A stretch of 64,000 bases of DNA. It comes from Stratiolaelaps scimitus (lineage: Eukaryota; Arthropoda; Arachnida; Mesostigmata; Laelapidae). The stretch is taken from assembly GCA_019614645.1 (NCBI GenBank), contig JABWDB010000004.1, positions 17,608,001 through 17,672,000 on the forward strand, in the 5' to 3' direction. This document shows, piece by piece, positions 33,810 to 48,500 of this stretch. Each line of letters begins with the position of its first letter. Within the stretch, counting starts at the first letter, position 1. The position numbers were made by a program, and so were the translations under genes. The notes beneath the pieces were generated by a model. The model saw only the letters and a list, made by a program, of their open reading frames with translations. It did not search any database and was not told the DNA's origin.

Positions 33810-36800
33810 TCGAATCAAGTGTATATTTTGCTGAGTCACGCGACCTCTTCTTATTACAACTCTTTGCTCGCGCACTTTTGAGGGGGCCTATAACACCTGA
33901 ATGCGACAAGGGAACTTTCGTTCATAAACAGGCCAAAAACAACATCAGTTCGTATGAAAAATGTGAGAATAGCAGATTTGTTATAATGTTTCTTTTTACT
34001 TTATGTTGATATATTGCTTATGATTGTGCGTCCACCTACAAAACGGAATCGAATAGATAACTAATGAACCGTTTCGGAGACGGAACGTGAAATAGCGTCT
34101 GCTGCAGGGTCGTTTAGCAGTAACGGTTTGAATTTAGGCCAATATTTTTTACAATTCGACAAACTCTATTATTTCTGTAATGCAATGTATGATTCGCAGA
34201 CTATCCAGATATAGCATTGTAGTTTGGCTGCGTATTTTTAAGGGGGACATAACTCATTTGCTGGCCGGTTATCCCGAAACGGTAAACTCTGCAGATTGAA
34301 GGTTACGGCGACCTGTTCAAGCAAGCCGTTTAATCAAATCTTATACCGCCAATATCACCTACTATATATATTCAAAACATTTTGTCCTAGTCATATGACG
34401 CACTCCATACAATATTTTGTATTAAGCTGAATTATCTTCGCAAATAAGTAATGTAAGACAGAACGGTGTACCAACAAAAAATTGCAGTTTTATTATTTAA
34501 AAAAAAATAATATATATATATATGTAAATTCATATACATATATAAAGAATAATAACTTTACAGACTTGACCGACACAGCCTCCGTCGGCGCATCAATAAC
34601 GACATATATACAGCATATACTCACTTCATGTGGGTCGAAAAAGAGCTAAAAAAGAATGGTGGTCCTTGGCCAAACGCAACACATTCGAGTATAATTAGCA
34701 TTAAATAATGCAAACTACTAAATAATAATATAATATAATTATATTACTCCATTTTGTTTTTCAAGGACAGAGCATTTTCTGTTTGTACATATCCTACTCC
34801 TAGGTTCGATGTATGGTGTAGACTTAGATAGATGGACAGGAAGGCAGTCAGGGTTATATGGAAAAAGTCCTAAATATCTTAATATCCTATACTACTAGGT
34901 AAAAACGATAGCTATCGATCACGAGGCAGCTGCTTTCGTGCTTATTATCGGCGTTATCCATTTCTTTTTTTTTGTTGAGTTCTAAAGGCAGTTTTGTGTT
35001 ATTTATCACGGAAAAATCACATTATGAACATCTCCCGCCCCCCCAGCCAGTAGTGAAGTACTTCGCGGGTGCTTCTGGGAACAACGAGTGTTATTACTCG
35101 GAAGGACCACGCTCTCGGCAGGAGGACACATAAGATGGCCACTGTCACTGGGAAGGCGCCACATTTAAGGACAAGATGCCACACACACACAGACACACTC
35201 ACACAGCGATCGTTCTGTACCGAGACGGGACAGTCACTAAAGGCAGAATGGAGGCTGCACGTCAGTTCTTGTCATTTTCACAAATTCGGCGACTCAGTTG
35301 ATTGAATAATTGATTTGATCGATGAACTGATTGATTGACAGAAGGAAGACGTAAATGTAAATACGATCATTATCGCTTGTGTGTTCCGGTCTACATTAGT
35401 CAAAATGTCAACAACTTAAGTTTGAGGCGCGTTCTTTCTTTTCGATACTGAACCAAACTTCGTCTTATCGACTCTGGAATTTCACTGGGTCGATCAAATT
35501 AGCAAGAATTTAATTGCTAACAATTCGTCCTCATATGGTGAATTCGCCGTGCACAGTTGTTTGTTCACAGATATACAGCCAATTATCGTTAGACTTGTAT
35601 GTGTGTGTCTCTGTGTGGTATGGTGTTCGCTGTATATGTTTTATTAGCGAATTTTCATTTCGAAAGAAAAAAAAAGTCGGTGCAATTCTGACCTCCTGAG
35701 CATCCCACAACGCTGAGGGGCCGTAGGAAATCGTTTCGTTTGCTGCAACTAAATTCTATATAATTAGTCAAATTCTATCAAACTAGTATATCTCCTCATG
35801 CTCGGGTATAATCATATTTCAAAGTCAGATAAAAATCGGTTATATAATTGTAGCATTTGGATGTCGGTAGGCCGACAACAGCGACAGATCACCGTAACAG
35901 TATCAATGTCATTAAATTAGCTGACAATTAGCGTGTTGAAAGTACACCGTTGATCTCTCCAACTCCGCAGAAAACTGCTGGGTTTTGCAGCAACTTAAAC
36001 GAATGCCACTCCAACCATTGTCAGCAACAGCAACAGCGATCGGCGAACCGCTAAAGATACTTATCAACTTTCTTGACCATCTTTCGTTGTGTCGATCGAC
36101 GCGATATTAGGGCTTGACATGTTTTATGGCACTCGTGGGCAAAAAACTGTGTCACCTCTAACGGCATTTTCATAGCCGAAAGGCAATTCGTTGAACCTGA
36201 ATACTATGTGCAAACGGTTCCCCGGTCAAGCGGTGCCAAGACGGACTTGTTCAATGTATAACAGACAAATTGAGGTCTACACTATTCTTGGTATCATCGT
36301 GCAAACGATGGCTTCTCAAGTCCTATTGGCTTGGGCGATGTCGTTAATATATACTCAGGGTTCTTGATCAGCTGTAGGCGGCATGGGTTGACACTACCTC
36401 CTAATGGAATCTGTTTGTTGGCTTGTTGCCCGAGCTTGTTGCTACGGCAATGTTGAGCGTGGTGAGGTCAACCAGCCGCTTTGGGTCGGGACAATGAAAA
36501 CGGGCCATCAGCGCATCGCCACACCTGGCAAAGAGACGACAACATTAGCGTTTAGCAGGTGTGCATTGATGTTCAGTGAGTAAACGAAATATGGTGATAC
36601 ATCCAGTTCTACAGTACGACGCAAACATGTACCATTATCCACCAACCTATGGCGACCAATTCCCTTTAGTGTGCGTAGACACATGTATGCATACCTATTT
36701 GTGGCTCCCGTACATGGACATTGCTGTGCGTCAACATGCGCATAAGTTCTCTCACCGTTTAGCACGGACGCAGATACCGCCCGCAGGGATCCATGACACC

Positions 36801-37035
36801 GCCGACATCCGATGCTCGATTTGACGACCACTACGCCATTGGGAAAATGCCAAGTCAGGGGCACTTAACTCGAGAGAATGAAGCGGGTAGATCTATATAT
36901 AAGCGAGTTACATACGAGTTACATTGCTACTGACTCTTCAGGTGTAGATAACAGTAATAATAGTAATAACAACAACAACAATAATAGTAGTAATACTAAC
37001 TATAATCGTGGAAATAATTATAATAGAAATAATAA
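33810..37035. other. Intergenic region between TMEM120 and the transporter gene
   Basis: 3.2 kb between convergent genes; AT-rich at 34430-34750. An (ACA/ATA)n-type triplet run lies at 36954-37035, directly after the transporter stop and therefore probably in its 3' UTR. No gene was recognised. Confidence 0.55.
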
Positions 37036-37280
37036 TTATTTAGACTCGGCGGCCGGCGGGACTGAAGGTGTCGCAGGTGGCAAGGTGGACGGCACTGCGG
37101 GAATCTGCGGTGGAGAGGCCTTCACGGGGCCGCTGTTCGTTGAGCTTCGGAGCTCGAATGAGCGCGATCGGGCTCGTGTGATTAATGCATGCAACGCCCA
37201 CATCAGCGAAATTGCAAAGGCATAACCAGACAATGAGAAGTATAAGCTCGGATATGAACGAAGATTGTCTCTGAAATAAC
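37036..37280 (-). CDS. MCT-like exon H with stop
   Basis: 245 nt after ccttgcag. Last membrane segment YAFAISLMWALHALITRARS, then a Pro-rich cytoplasmic tail ending TPSVPPAAESK and TAA. Confidence 0.88.
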
Positions 37281-40200
37281 CTGCAAGGTTGAAAATACAC
37301 GAAACACGTCCGTCATAAAAAATATATGGTAGTGTATGTATCTATAAAATGTATGCAAGATACGAGTTGCCGAGACGAATGTCACTCAAATTTCGTAATG
37401 ACGAATTTCTTAATCGCCAGCTCATGACCCCTCATGGCAGTTTTAACACTAGCGACATACCGATGCAATAAGGTCTGCCCAGCGACACGATGCCAAGAAT
37501 CATACGATAGACTCCGAAGGTCAGTGGCATAGTCTTGATACCGAGGTAGTCGGCGAGTAACACGGTGTAGAGCGGTGTGCCGCAGCCGATTCCGAAGCCC
37601 AGAATGACAGAGGCGGGCACCAACTGTTGGAAAGTCTCGCACAGCGGGAATATCGCCCATCCTAGGCCCCACACTAAATATATGCACGACATCATTGTAT
37701 CTCTCTCCAGGTAGCGACGATCTAAAATCGAATACAGCAGGTCACAAAGCAATGAGTGATGTTACACGAATTATGTGAACTCAAACGAGTAACTCAACTC
37801 TTGAGAACTTGTCATTCTACTGTCGATGGGATTGCCGGTATAGTATTATGAAGTATAGTCCTATGTGTCCTATTTCGTTAACACAATAAATGGCAATGTT
37901 TTAGTGTATTGTGGGAAATATTATGATATAAGTACTAAAACAGAAATAAAGCTAGATCCGCTCTGACATCCTGGAGAGGGAGAGAGTATAATTAACACGC
38001 TTAATAATCTGTGCAAGTGGCTCATAGTCGAGCGGCGTTCGGCTACGATCGAATCGCCCTAAGGTGCTCGACGCCAATCTCAATTAGCTGTTTGTGCAAA
38101 ATTCATCGATATACAAGCTTGTCGAAAACTTGTTACCAAATGCCGTTCGTTTCGTTAGCGTGTTTGACACGCTTTGTGATATCGGATCCAGCAGATCCAT
38201 TGGCAAACATATATCATACAAATAGAGTTAAACGGGTGCGGTGGCCAGTTAAGGAACGATTGGAAGTCACTTACCGGAAATGGACCCGATTAGGAGCCTT
38301 CCAGAGATGTCTCCAACTGAGAACGTTGTGAGGATGAGCGCTGACGTACTGTGGCTATAGCCTTTCTCCTCGACAAAGTCAACGGCTGTCACTGGGTAGA
38401 TGACAAATGAGAATGAAAACGCTATACCGGACAGGACGATCATTGAGTAGATTGGCTTCAGAAGGAACTGGAACTGACTAGCGACGCGGTAAAGGCGCTC
38501 GATGAACTCGTTCTCTTCCATCGCGTATGTCTCCTCCTGAAAGCAGTTTAAGCAAATTGAAAGGACGGTGTAGCCATATCATCTTTCGTCACCTTTTACA
38601 AACCCTGTTTTGGTATTCTCCCGATACCTAGGTTGCGAAACTTGGCAACCGTTACTGGATACAAGTAGCCGCTGTCGTCCGTCGACACTGTCTGAACAAA
38701 CTCTATCTGTTATTTGCGGAGCAACCCACAGCCTATCTCACCAGCGAATGAACGGTTGACTTAAATAGCCTGTATACCATTATACTTAACGGGTCTGTTT
38801 GAAGATCTCAACGATAAAAACCATGTCTTTTGTCATCTGAATGAACATATACACGCATAGGTGGCCACCTTTATTCAAGTTCACTGACCGTCTGATGAGG
38901 TCATCAGCTTTCCACAAAACCCATTAGCGGCGACCCCTGCCTCCCAATGTGTTCAAGACGACGATCAAGTCGCTCAGCGCATCAGCGAACCAACCAACCG
39001 TCACTCAATGCGAAACAGAATCACATTTGATGAGCCAAGCGATGGACAAAGAGCAATCAAATGCGAGAACAACAAATTTTCCAGAAAACTTTCTCGTGTC
39101 GTCGTGTCCTGCTTGCTACAAAATTGGAATGTCACTTACATAATATCTTAAACAAGGTCGCCTCCCCAAAAAAAGAAAACACAGGAAAGACGAATGCCAA
39201 AATGCAGCCGGCCGAACTGCGGTACGGCACATTTTTTTCAGTAGACTGCCTGAGCTCGTCCTCTGCCGTCACACTGTGGTCGCGATACAGCGCCAGATAT
39301 TGAATTGATACTTCGGTTCCTTTTCCAGCAGCGGTGACAACAGAAGCAGCAGTAGCAGCAGCAGTGGCGCAAAGCGTCCCCAACCAATTGAGCTGCTGGT
39401 GCCGTCGCCGCCCGCCGCTAGCGCGCGTCTGTGCCAAGGCGTTTCGTTGCACAACCAAACTACCTCACCCTGCTCGGGTGTCGTTCACGTTTAGGTTGGG
39501 CAGCTGTGATCGCTCACTGCAGCAGCAGTAGCAGCAAAAGTGGCAGCTGATGCCGTTGGCGGTGGCGGGCAGAAACAGCCGGGTGCAGTCAAACGTGCGA
39601 CGGTCTGCGATGTTGGCTAGAGAACGGACGAATGTCGCCGTTCTGTGGTCAGCTGATAATCGTCATGACAATTCCGCTTTCGTCAGAGAAATGGAGAAAG
39701 ATGCGAATCGACATTGTCGGAGTCACTTTCTGTCGTGGCGGATCAGGCGTCGACTGATCGACAGATGGAGGACAGAAGACAAAATATGAAATGTATACAA
39801 TAAAAGCAACACACATCGGCACAAAGGTAACGCTGATGCAAGGTAGTCGACCCTATGATAACTTATCGATGTACTTTCTCTCGGAGGAGTGCTCCAAAGT
39901 TGAAAATTCGCTGCAGTTTTCTGAGCGCCTTCTAAAGATCTTATATAGAAAAGCCACGATGGCAGACTAAATCCAATTACATTTCATGCAGCGGCCAGAA
40001 TAAATCCGAATTTGTTTGTAAAAGTCGACAAAGAAAACGTGTAGCTCACGCTGTAGTAACACCAATACGCAGATCAGCAATTCCCATGTATAATATATAT
40101 ATATATATATATATGTCCTATCAGCGTTATTGACACTGGCGCATCGCTCATGTATTTTTTGCAGCGGAGTTTTTTCGCTCCCACTCCGCTGCGAACGCTG

Positions 40201-41186
40201 ACGCTGATCATGACGTTTACCTTCCGAGAAGTTAGCCCCGACATATACGCGAATACTGCACACAGATAATTCTCCGCTCGGTTGCGGTTCGTCTCGTTGC
40301 GCAGTGGGGTCATTCGAGCCCGCAATGAGTGTACTTTCCAAACTGCTCACCGGAGTTCGGTCGACATCGACCATGATCTGAACGACAAACATTGATAACG
40401 CGGCCGAATTCGAGGTAAAAGAAAGTCTTCAAATGATGATGCGACGACGACAGAATTGAAAACAACAATTTTATTACCGTGACGACGCCTACTGTGAAAC
40501 GGTGGCGTCGGGAAGCCGGATAGGTCGAACGTGGGGACGTGAGACGATGAGCAAAAGCCGGGACATAACTGAGACCCTTCTCCATTGTGTGCTCCTTTAT
40601 GTCATGTGCCAATGATCATTTATGTAATAGCCGACAATTGATTTTTATTTGTGTGAACAACAACGCAACAGCGCGCGCGCGGTTCACATCCACCATAGTG
40701 GTGTGCTGGCATTCGCATAGTAATGGATTATAGAATATTTTGTCATGACAACGATGGTGAAAAGAGGCATTTCCTTCGCCTGGACAGCTTTTGTTTGTCG
40801 AGTGATTCTCTGAAGGCGGGACCATGCGTATCGCCGTCCGCAGTGAATGCTGTGTGGCGTTGTGATGCGCTTTATTCAGCCGAAATAAGAAGAAGAAGAT
40901 CGTCAAGGAAGTAGAATCTAATGATATTATGCATGTCAGTTATTACCTATTGGCCATTCATCTCAATGTCATTAATGCTGTGATCGTGAACGAGAGTCGA
41001 GTAACGGCTCGTCGACGATGACAACTTAAGGCAACAATACCGCTGTAAATGTGACAATGACCTCCTTTGGCTTTGATAAAGCAGTATCTGTTTTGTATTG
41101 AACATTCTCGTCATGACATCCGGCGTTTCCACCTGTACTATTCTACATGTTATTACACTTCGACTAGTGATCGTGTTGGCATTGAC

Positions 41187-41223
<37 letters not shown>

Positions 41224-42505
41224 ATTTGGAGTACGCTAGTGGCGCAATTGTTTGCGAGCTATGTAGCTTGTGGCTAGCTGGAGTAACGGCAAAATTGGCA
41301 AAGGTTCTAGTTTCAGCTACGAGAAGAAGACAGTGAAAATAATAAGTGATACACTTAAGAGTAGCATATCACCATGCTTACCTGATGGTTGGCAGTTGCA
41401 TTGACGGGCGCGGCAGCAAGAGCGAGGGCTCCCTTCGTCGTAGAACCATTCGGTGCTGCCGGCTCCTCGTACGGTGGTGGAGGCGGTGGCATTGTTCGGA
41501 TTTCCTCTGGGGTTGGCGGCCTAATGCAATTGCACATTCGAAACGGGGAAAACAATGAGAAGAACAAAGGTTCGGTCAGTGCAGTTTGACAAGGCACACA
41601 TGTATTTGCCCGCAGCGTTTGGGCGCGTTGGCCCTGAATGCTGAGGTGCATCTACCGCTGAGGAGAAAAACCTAAACCGATTAATTATATCAACTACGGC
41701 AATGGACATTCAGCTGAGTCGACGTCGCTCACCTCTCGTCTTCGTATGAGGACCAATATATTTGGCATTTGGAATATATGCGATATTTGGAATGTTTGCA
41801 AGAAATTGTCCAGGTATAATTGGCGAATTTTTTAATAGCTGACACTGTCCACCTGCGTCAAATTCACAACCGTAAAATGCTTCTGAACGAAGCCGGTGAT
41901 CAGATATTTACCCGAATAGCGGATTCGCTGCCTTGAACAATTTAATTTCCTGTACCTAGTTGAGCTGTGTCAAGACCACAAAATATTAACATGTCGAGGC
42001 AGCAAAAAACATAATAATTATTATTATTATATACCCTGTCCCCAACTAATTCCCTAATTATTCTATGTTTGAAATGCTAAACATGTTATCTTGTCGTCAT
42101 CGGCCCGCTATCAATCTTAAGCATTGTTGTGGGCTATCCAAACCTAGCGCTTTCGAGGGCTTTCTCCTTGGCTCGTTGTTTCTCTTTGATCATCGTCAGT
42201 GGACTCTTGAGAAGTATCGAAGCAGCCCAACCATTGCACGCTAGCCCACCGAGTATGAGAAAGGTGTACCGCAGGCCACACCAGTTAACGACCTTGAACA
42301 GGATCGGTGGAATAAAGAACGAGCCAAGAGTTCCACCCGCGAAGTAGATACCTGCAAGCGAGAAATATGACCGGAGCAAAAAGCGACGAACACATATTAC
42401 TTAGTATCACACCGATTTGCTGTAACATTTCTGTATAAAGTGCCATTTATAGAAAGGCTAAGCGGTTCTGAGCATTTTTTTTTGTTGCACCCATTTACAA
42501 AGTAC

Positions 42506-42539
<34 letters not shown>

Positions 42540-45500
42540 TAGGGTACTTCGTAAATGGGTGCCACAAAAAGATATAAATATTTAATATCTAGTCGGTTAA
42601 ACGAGCCGACAGTGGAACCAACGAAACTCGTTTCGAATTACCAACCGTTTCCGGACACCCGGTTCTTGAAGAAATATTGATTGATAATGATGGCATTGGA
42701 GAAGTACATCATTCCCTGGCCGAGACCCACAACGACGCCGAGGACGATTGTCACGACGGTCACGTGATAGACGAGACAGCAGAGCAAGAAGCCGAAAGCC
42801 ACCAGGAGGACGCCCATCGCCGATATGGGCCGTGTGTCCACATACCGGTACAGTATACTGCACAGGATAACTGCAAGCAAAATATATGAGTGAGGCAATT
42901 AGAGTGTTTCCAGTTGTTATTGTTGCTGCTGCTGTTGCTTGACTGAAGTGTTATCACATCGCTCTTTGCGCGAAGACAAACGCATACATGACGTTGGGTT
43001 CAAAATGTATCTGTAAGCAGTTGATGAGACGGGTTTCGACAAACGCTTGACCGCTTTGAAAATTAGACGTTTACCTTTCAGCTTAAAAGCGAGTTATCGA
43101 ATAGATAGAAACTATCCCTGATGTTGTACTGTTGATCCAATGCTGAGAAAGCACCGCTCGGGGGCGTCCTCGTATAAATTTGAGGACCTACAACCATGAC
43201 ACTGTTATTCCGTTTTGCGCAATGATGCTTTTACATCCAAGCAAACACCGAAGCTATCGAATGGGCAGTGAGATCTAGTCTCTGCACAAGAGTGACGACG
43301 ATTTAGATATTTACTTAACACGCAATGCAAAAAAGGATAAATAGGTAGCGTATAGGGGTATGATTTTACAGAAGGTAATGTTATTTTTGTGAATATCGTT
43401 TTCAAAAACGCCCACATGATTGACAAGCGACTCTTTAAGAAGGTTTCACTCGGAGATACATATAATGAGTTATCTGCAGTATTTCGTTGTCAGGATAGGA
43501 ATGGGCCCAGAGACCCAAGGCTTTTTTCCCTACGTATAATGTAACCTTTATTGATTGGCGATGCTACATTTTGTGAATCAAATATATATACCTATAGTCC
43601 GCGAGGGAAATTGAATATGAGAAAGAGATTAGCGTACTCCAATGTATAGAAGTATTCAGAGTTCTTTGTTTCAAATCTCTAACGTCGTGGCTTGACTCAA
43701 CGACCGCTGTTTTTTTTCACTGAGAGTCTTAATATTGAACATACTTAAAAAAAATGACACATTCTAAAAAATGTAAGAACAACACATGGCCTTGATGCGG
43801 ATCTGCAGACAAAGTTTTCAAACATTTCGAGCCCAGATTGCGCACTGCCAACACGTATTCGCTTGCCGAGCAGACACTAGCCTGTTTCTGTGCACCGATC
43901 GGTTGAGGCACAGCTGGACGACACCAGCTGTGCCCTTCCGAAGCGCAAGCCTGCAGGCTTGATCCATCTGTGTGAACGTGACGAAACACGACGTTATAAC
44001 GATGACGCCAGAACGGGAAACGATCCATTCTAATAGAAAGTATGATTCTTTCGTTGAGTTCCGTGCGGCCTTTCTTTGTGGCCGACGGGAATTGCGAGAA
44101 GGGACTCTATGCGACGACCCCTGCGCGAGGTCTATTTTGAGGATGCTGACATTCCGATAATAGCGAGTGTGGCTTTTGCGCTCTGGGAGAGTGTTAAATC
44201 ATTCTCTGAGCTGGCAGATTTGCCTCTTATAGTAGACTGATTGCCTGGGAACTAGTGCTTTAAGGAAGACAGATGCAATAAATGATGAATCGTGTGAATA
44301 GTGAAGGTGATTACGCACGACCGTACTGCTTCGAGGCGTAAGGCGCTTTTCAGTATTTGCATAGGAGCTTTCACCGCTGACCTTTCGACCACTCCACGAC
44401 CTCAGAATACGGCCACTTGTATGATAATGCTCATCATATTCGAGCTGTATTTGGGGTTTGGTTTCTCAAATCGGGAGGTAAATTAACTCGAGAGTAGATT
44501 TGGCAAGCACGGCTAGCCGTCAACGAAGCGTTTACACAATGAAGAATCTTATTGTTGCTCCTAGACCTTTATTAAACAGCATCGCACTGCAACGAGTCCA
44601 TAATGCGCGTCCACCTGCAATCACGGCGGTTGAGCGCAGTGTTGTGCTGCGCCACACAGCAATCGGCAATCAAGCCGTCGATGAATCGTTCGTGGCGTCA
44701 AAGGTCCCGAGACTAAGAGGATTTCTGTATTGTTGTGCTTGTTACTGCTTGGTAACACGATCTTTGTCGCTTACCAGAGTGAAATCACAAGGCCAGGAAT
44801 TGAAAAGTCCAGATGTGTGCACGCACGGAGAGATAGAGACGAGCACGCGTTTAGCAGCAGCAGCAGCAGCACGTAGTATTGTACATGGGCCGGCATGTAT
44901 CAAAGACGCGCTGAATCAAGCGGGTACATATCACCCGGCCTCTGAGACAGCGAACTCGACACTGCTGTTATTACATCCTGCGCAACAACTGACTGGATAA
45001 CGTGGAGTAGACAAAGGTTTCTCCTGTATTCGACGAGGCAACTTCCGCCAAACCACTATTGGCATTGGGAGTACCTCAGGGCGCACTACCCAATGAAATT
45101 GTCGTGACCATTTGTTATCTAGACATATTTGTGAGTCGACGTTGCGATTAACTAACTACGGCGGCGCAAACAATTGTTTCGTTGTAGAGTTCTTAGGTTT
45201 GCAATTTAGTAACGCTCCGGCTCGGCTTTGGTAGGTCCCCTTAGATATGCACTCGGCCCACGTCCATTGTCATAGGACAGATTATATTATATGTATATCG
45301 ATGTCTTAAGGCAAATTCTTCGTGAAGGCTTTAGTTCAGTGCCTTTGCGTGGCAGATATTTTGTACCAGCATGAAAACGATTAAAAAGACTCCCATAAAC
45401 GAGTTACAGTGGACACCTAACTGTATGTTGCTCTGCTTTGGAAACGGGAAATTTTATACTTGCGTGATATATGACTTACGTATACTATACATACAATTGA

Positions 45501-48500
45501 TCATTGAGATCATTTCTCTTAGAGCACATATCTAAGTGCACACAGAACACCCACAAGCGAGAGCTTAAAAAGCACACAATTATGGGCGCATTCAACTGTG
45601 AGTCAAGAGGAGCCTGGGGACACGGTCACGCACATATAGATTTGGTATGATTCCGCCAGCTAATTTCGGCGAAGCCTTGCTCGCTTGAACAGAAGTGGTT
45701 ATCATATATATATATATATATTAACCACCTTTGCAGCACGAGAACAACAGTCACGTATTGAGTGTTGAACGTCTGTCTATATCTGCTGATGTCGATTTGT
45801 CTGCAGAGAGAAAGCATTTTCTCTGAACGTGTTCTGTTCCCCTGACGGTGGCCGCCGCCGATGGATCTAATCAATAGACCCAATACCGACGGATCGCTGA
45901 CGAGCGGGCTAGCTTGATAAGCGTATTACAGAGAAATTGTCGCTGCTGCTTCTAGTGTAGCGACCAGCGTAATAAAAATGCAACAGCAATGATATGTGTG
46001 ATGTATCCAGTGGACCGGTTGGCCACTTCCTTGAATCAATGTAGCAGTCGCGAACGTCTAGGTGAGTAGGCCCACTCGCAAATTATGACTCTATTGTCAC
46101 ATCTGTGAATATAACACATCTCATATTGTGTTGCCATGTTATGTTGATTTTTACTTTAGAGTATGTAGCTATTTACCGACCAGCGGTGGGGCTAATCGAT
46201 CAACGGGAACTGCTGATATGCCTACCGGTGTCGGTGGTGACAAATCATAGCCATAGTTGACACTTGCTCTGTGCATGCCGGTCGGTGCCATACGATGATT
46301 AATTTACCACGCGAACATTAATGTAACACACAGTTGTACGTGATGTTACGTGAACAAAGTGATCGTCGTCGGCAGAGTAGTGTACCCTGAATTTCGAGTG
46401 TCTTTCTTGCAAGTCCGCAGATCCCTTTTACGAAGATTATCGACTTGTCCATCTCACAGGACCCACGATGGTCAATCCGACGAACGACGCTAACGAGACA
46501 GCAAGCGAATGCCGGACTTGTCTCTCTCGGAGGTCGGGGGATCGTTCCCTCATTAACGTTGTAATTCTTATAACTGAGAACGAAGCAAGGGGGTTCGAAA
46601 TGAAGCTTGCTATGTAATTTGCAATTAATATGGCTTTAGCTGAATAACATGACCAATGTTAGCATATTAATAGGCTGTTATTGTAGTTCCCTCCCAGATT
46701 CCGCAGCATCCTAGAGCGTTTCGACCGCAAGAACTTTGCACGTTCGTCATTAACCATTAAGCTCCTCTTCATTCGTACAATGATTAAACTGAGTAACTTG
46801 AATCATATGAAATTTCCGTCGGAGGCCACGTTGAAACATTATGTCTCATTGTTCCATGCACGTCTGCTGCTCTGGAGTGACTCAATCGAGATGTTAACCA
46901 TCTTGTTGCTCTCGGCAGGTAATAGATGAAAATCGCTGTTATCCCAGACAAAGAGACCTTGAACAAGATGCGAGCCGACCAGTAAATCGGCCACATTATT
47001 AAAATTAATAGAATAACCCTTTTAATGACACCTATCTTTCGTTAGAGTATCAGGTATACACAATTTGTGACCTGCAATGATACCAACTTCATCGTCAATA
47101 TGTATTCATCTCTCCAATTTTCACACATGTCTTCAGAATAGAGTAACTGCATAGCAGCACGAATTCATCGACTATGATAGTTAACACCGTAGGATAACTT
47201 TCCGTTTAGACTCGGTAGAGAGCATCCGTAGATTATTGGTCCAGTTCACGAATATTTTGCCAACGTCATCGACACTCGTCGTGTCCAATGACGCGCAACC
47301 GTCAACACGCAACTATTGAAGGAATAGAGGTTGACAAGGAGAACGTTTAAGATTAAAACCTCGTTTCAAAAATGACCCGGTTCCTTGTTCCAACGATATT
47401 AGCGTCTGGTGACCGATGCGTTCATACAGCAGCTATACACAGCTAATCATTGAGGAAGGTGAGCTTACAGCTGCACTTGATGTATAGAGGAATAAAGTAC
47501 CGAGATACATGATGATGCCGTAATACGTCAGTCCATTAACAAATAAATCGTTTGGTTATCTCTTGATAGATAACCAGCGTACATGTATCTGCCTCTGTCA
47601 CGTCTGGGCTGGGCTGGTCAAATCATAATTCTCTGTCTGTTGAACCCGTCTACTGCGTCCCGCTGATTAGCCGACGTTGCCACCGAATTCGATTTTCAAC
47701 GTCAGCTGGATCAATGCCGCAATCATGACTCGTCAAGGAAATGTTTCATAATTAAATGAACGGTCAGCACAGAGGCTGGCGGCCACTATCGTACCACTCG
47801 ATTCTGCCATGCGTTTGCTGAAACAAAAAACAACCTATGCCGTTGCCGCTGTGTTTGTCCCCCGACAAATCGACGGCTATCTACAGCCGACATTATCTTG
47901 TCTAAGCTAGATTTCCAGAAACCAATCATATTGACGTCCGATTGTTATTATTATTCCTACTATTATTATTATCATAGAGAAATTAGGTTGATTCGTATAG
48001 TCAAATAAGCGAGCAAAAATCTCTCACTGTCCCTCTCCTTCTCTATTTTTTGTCTTTTTAAACTAATTTACCTCTTTCTTGATTTAAATTCAGCTTTCGT
48101 CGACGCAGAAAATAGTGCATGCACCAATCGTAGGTAAAACACACACGAAAAATATTCCACCAGTTCGACAGCAGGTTTTCGTTTACCAGTCGGTGGTTAT
48201 GATCCCATATGACGTTCTAATCACTAGAGCGTCGTGTGCGTTTGCAAACACGATCGAATTTTGATTTTTTGTATTTTTGCGGTTGCCCTCAGATGTGTCA
48301 GGCAATCAGGAAGTTCGATAGAGTCTTCGGTGGATTTCTGAAATTGAACGCCGCACCACTCTGCTCAGTGTCTTGACAACAGTGTGCACATTGCATCGCT
48401 GCTTAAACAAGAGGTATACCTATGAGTCACCCGTTCTATGCATGTGCCTCTTTTAGATGTAAACGCACACCGTTCTTTTTAAGACGGTCCAACAAAAATA

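Larger units (their letters stand above)
38537..41381 (-). other. MCT-like intron between exons D and F
   Basis: 2.8 kb. It contains the candidate cassette exon at 40351-40377, a TA tract at 40094-40113, a (CAG)n-like run near 39340-39365 and a long TA tract at 41190-41221. No other exon fits the phase. Confidence 0.55.

Noticed and set aside
36878..37225. Plus-strand open frame with a long Asn run
   Set aside because: It lies antisense to the last transporter exon and an adjoining AAT/AAC triplet repeat; the minus-strand frame is the one that continues the gene.
44500..45000. 166-codon plus-strand open frame inside transporter intron 1
   Set aside because: It has an Ala run from a (GCA)n repeat, no family resemblance, and a composition like translated non-coding DNA.
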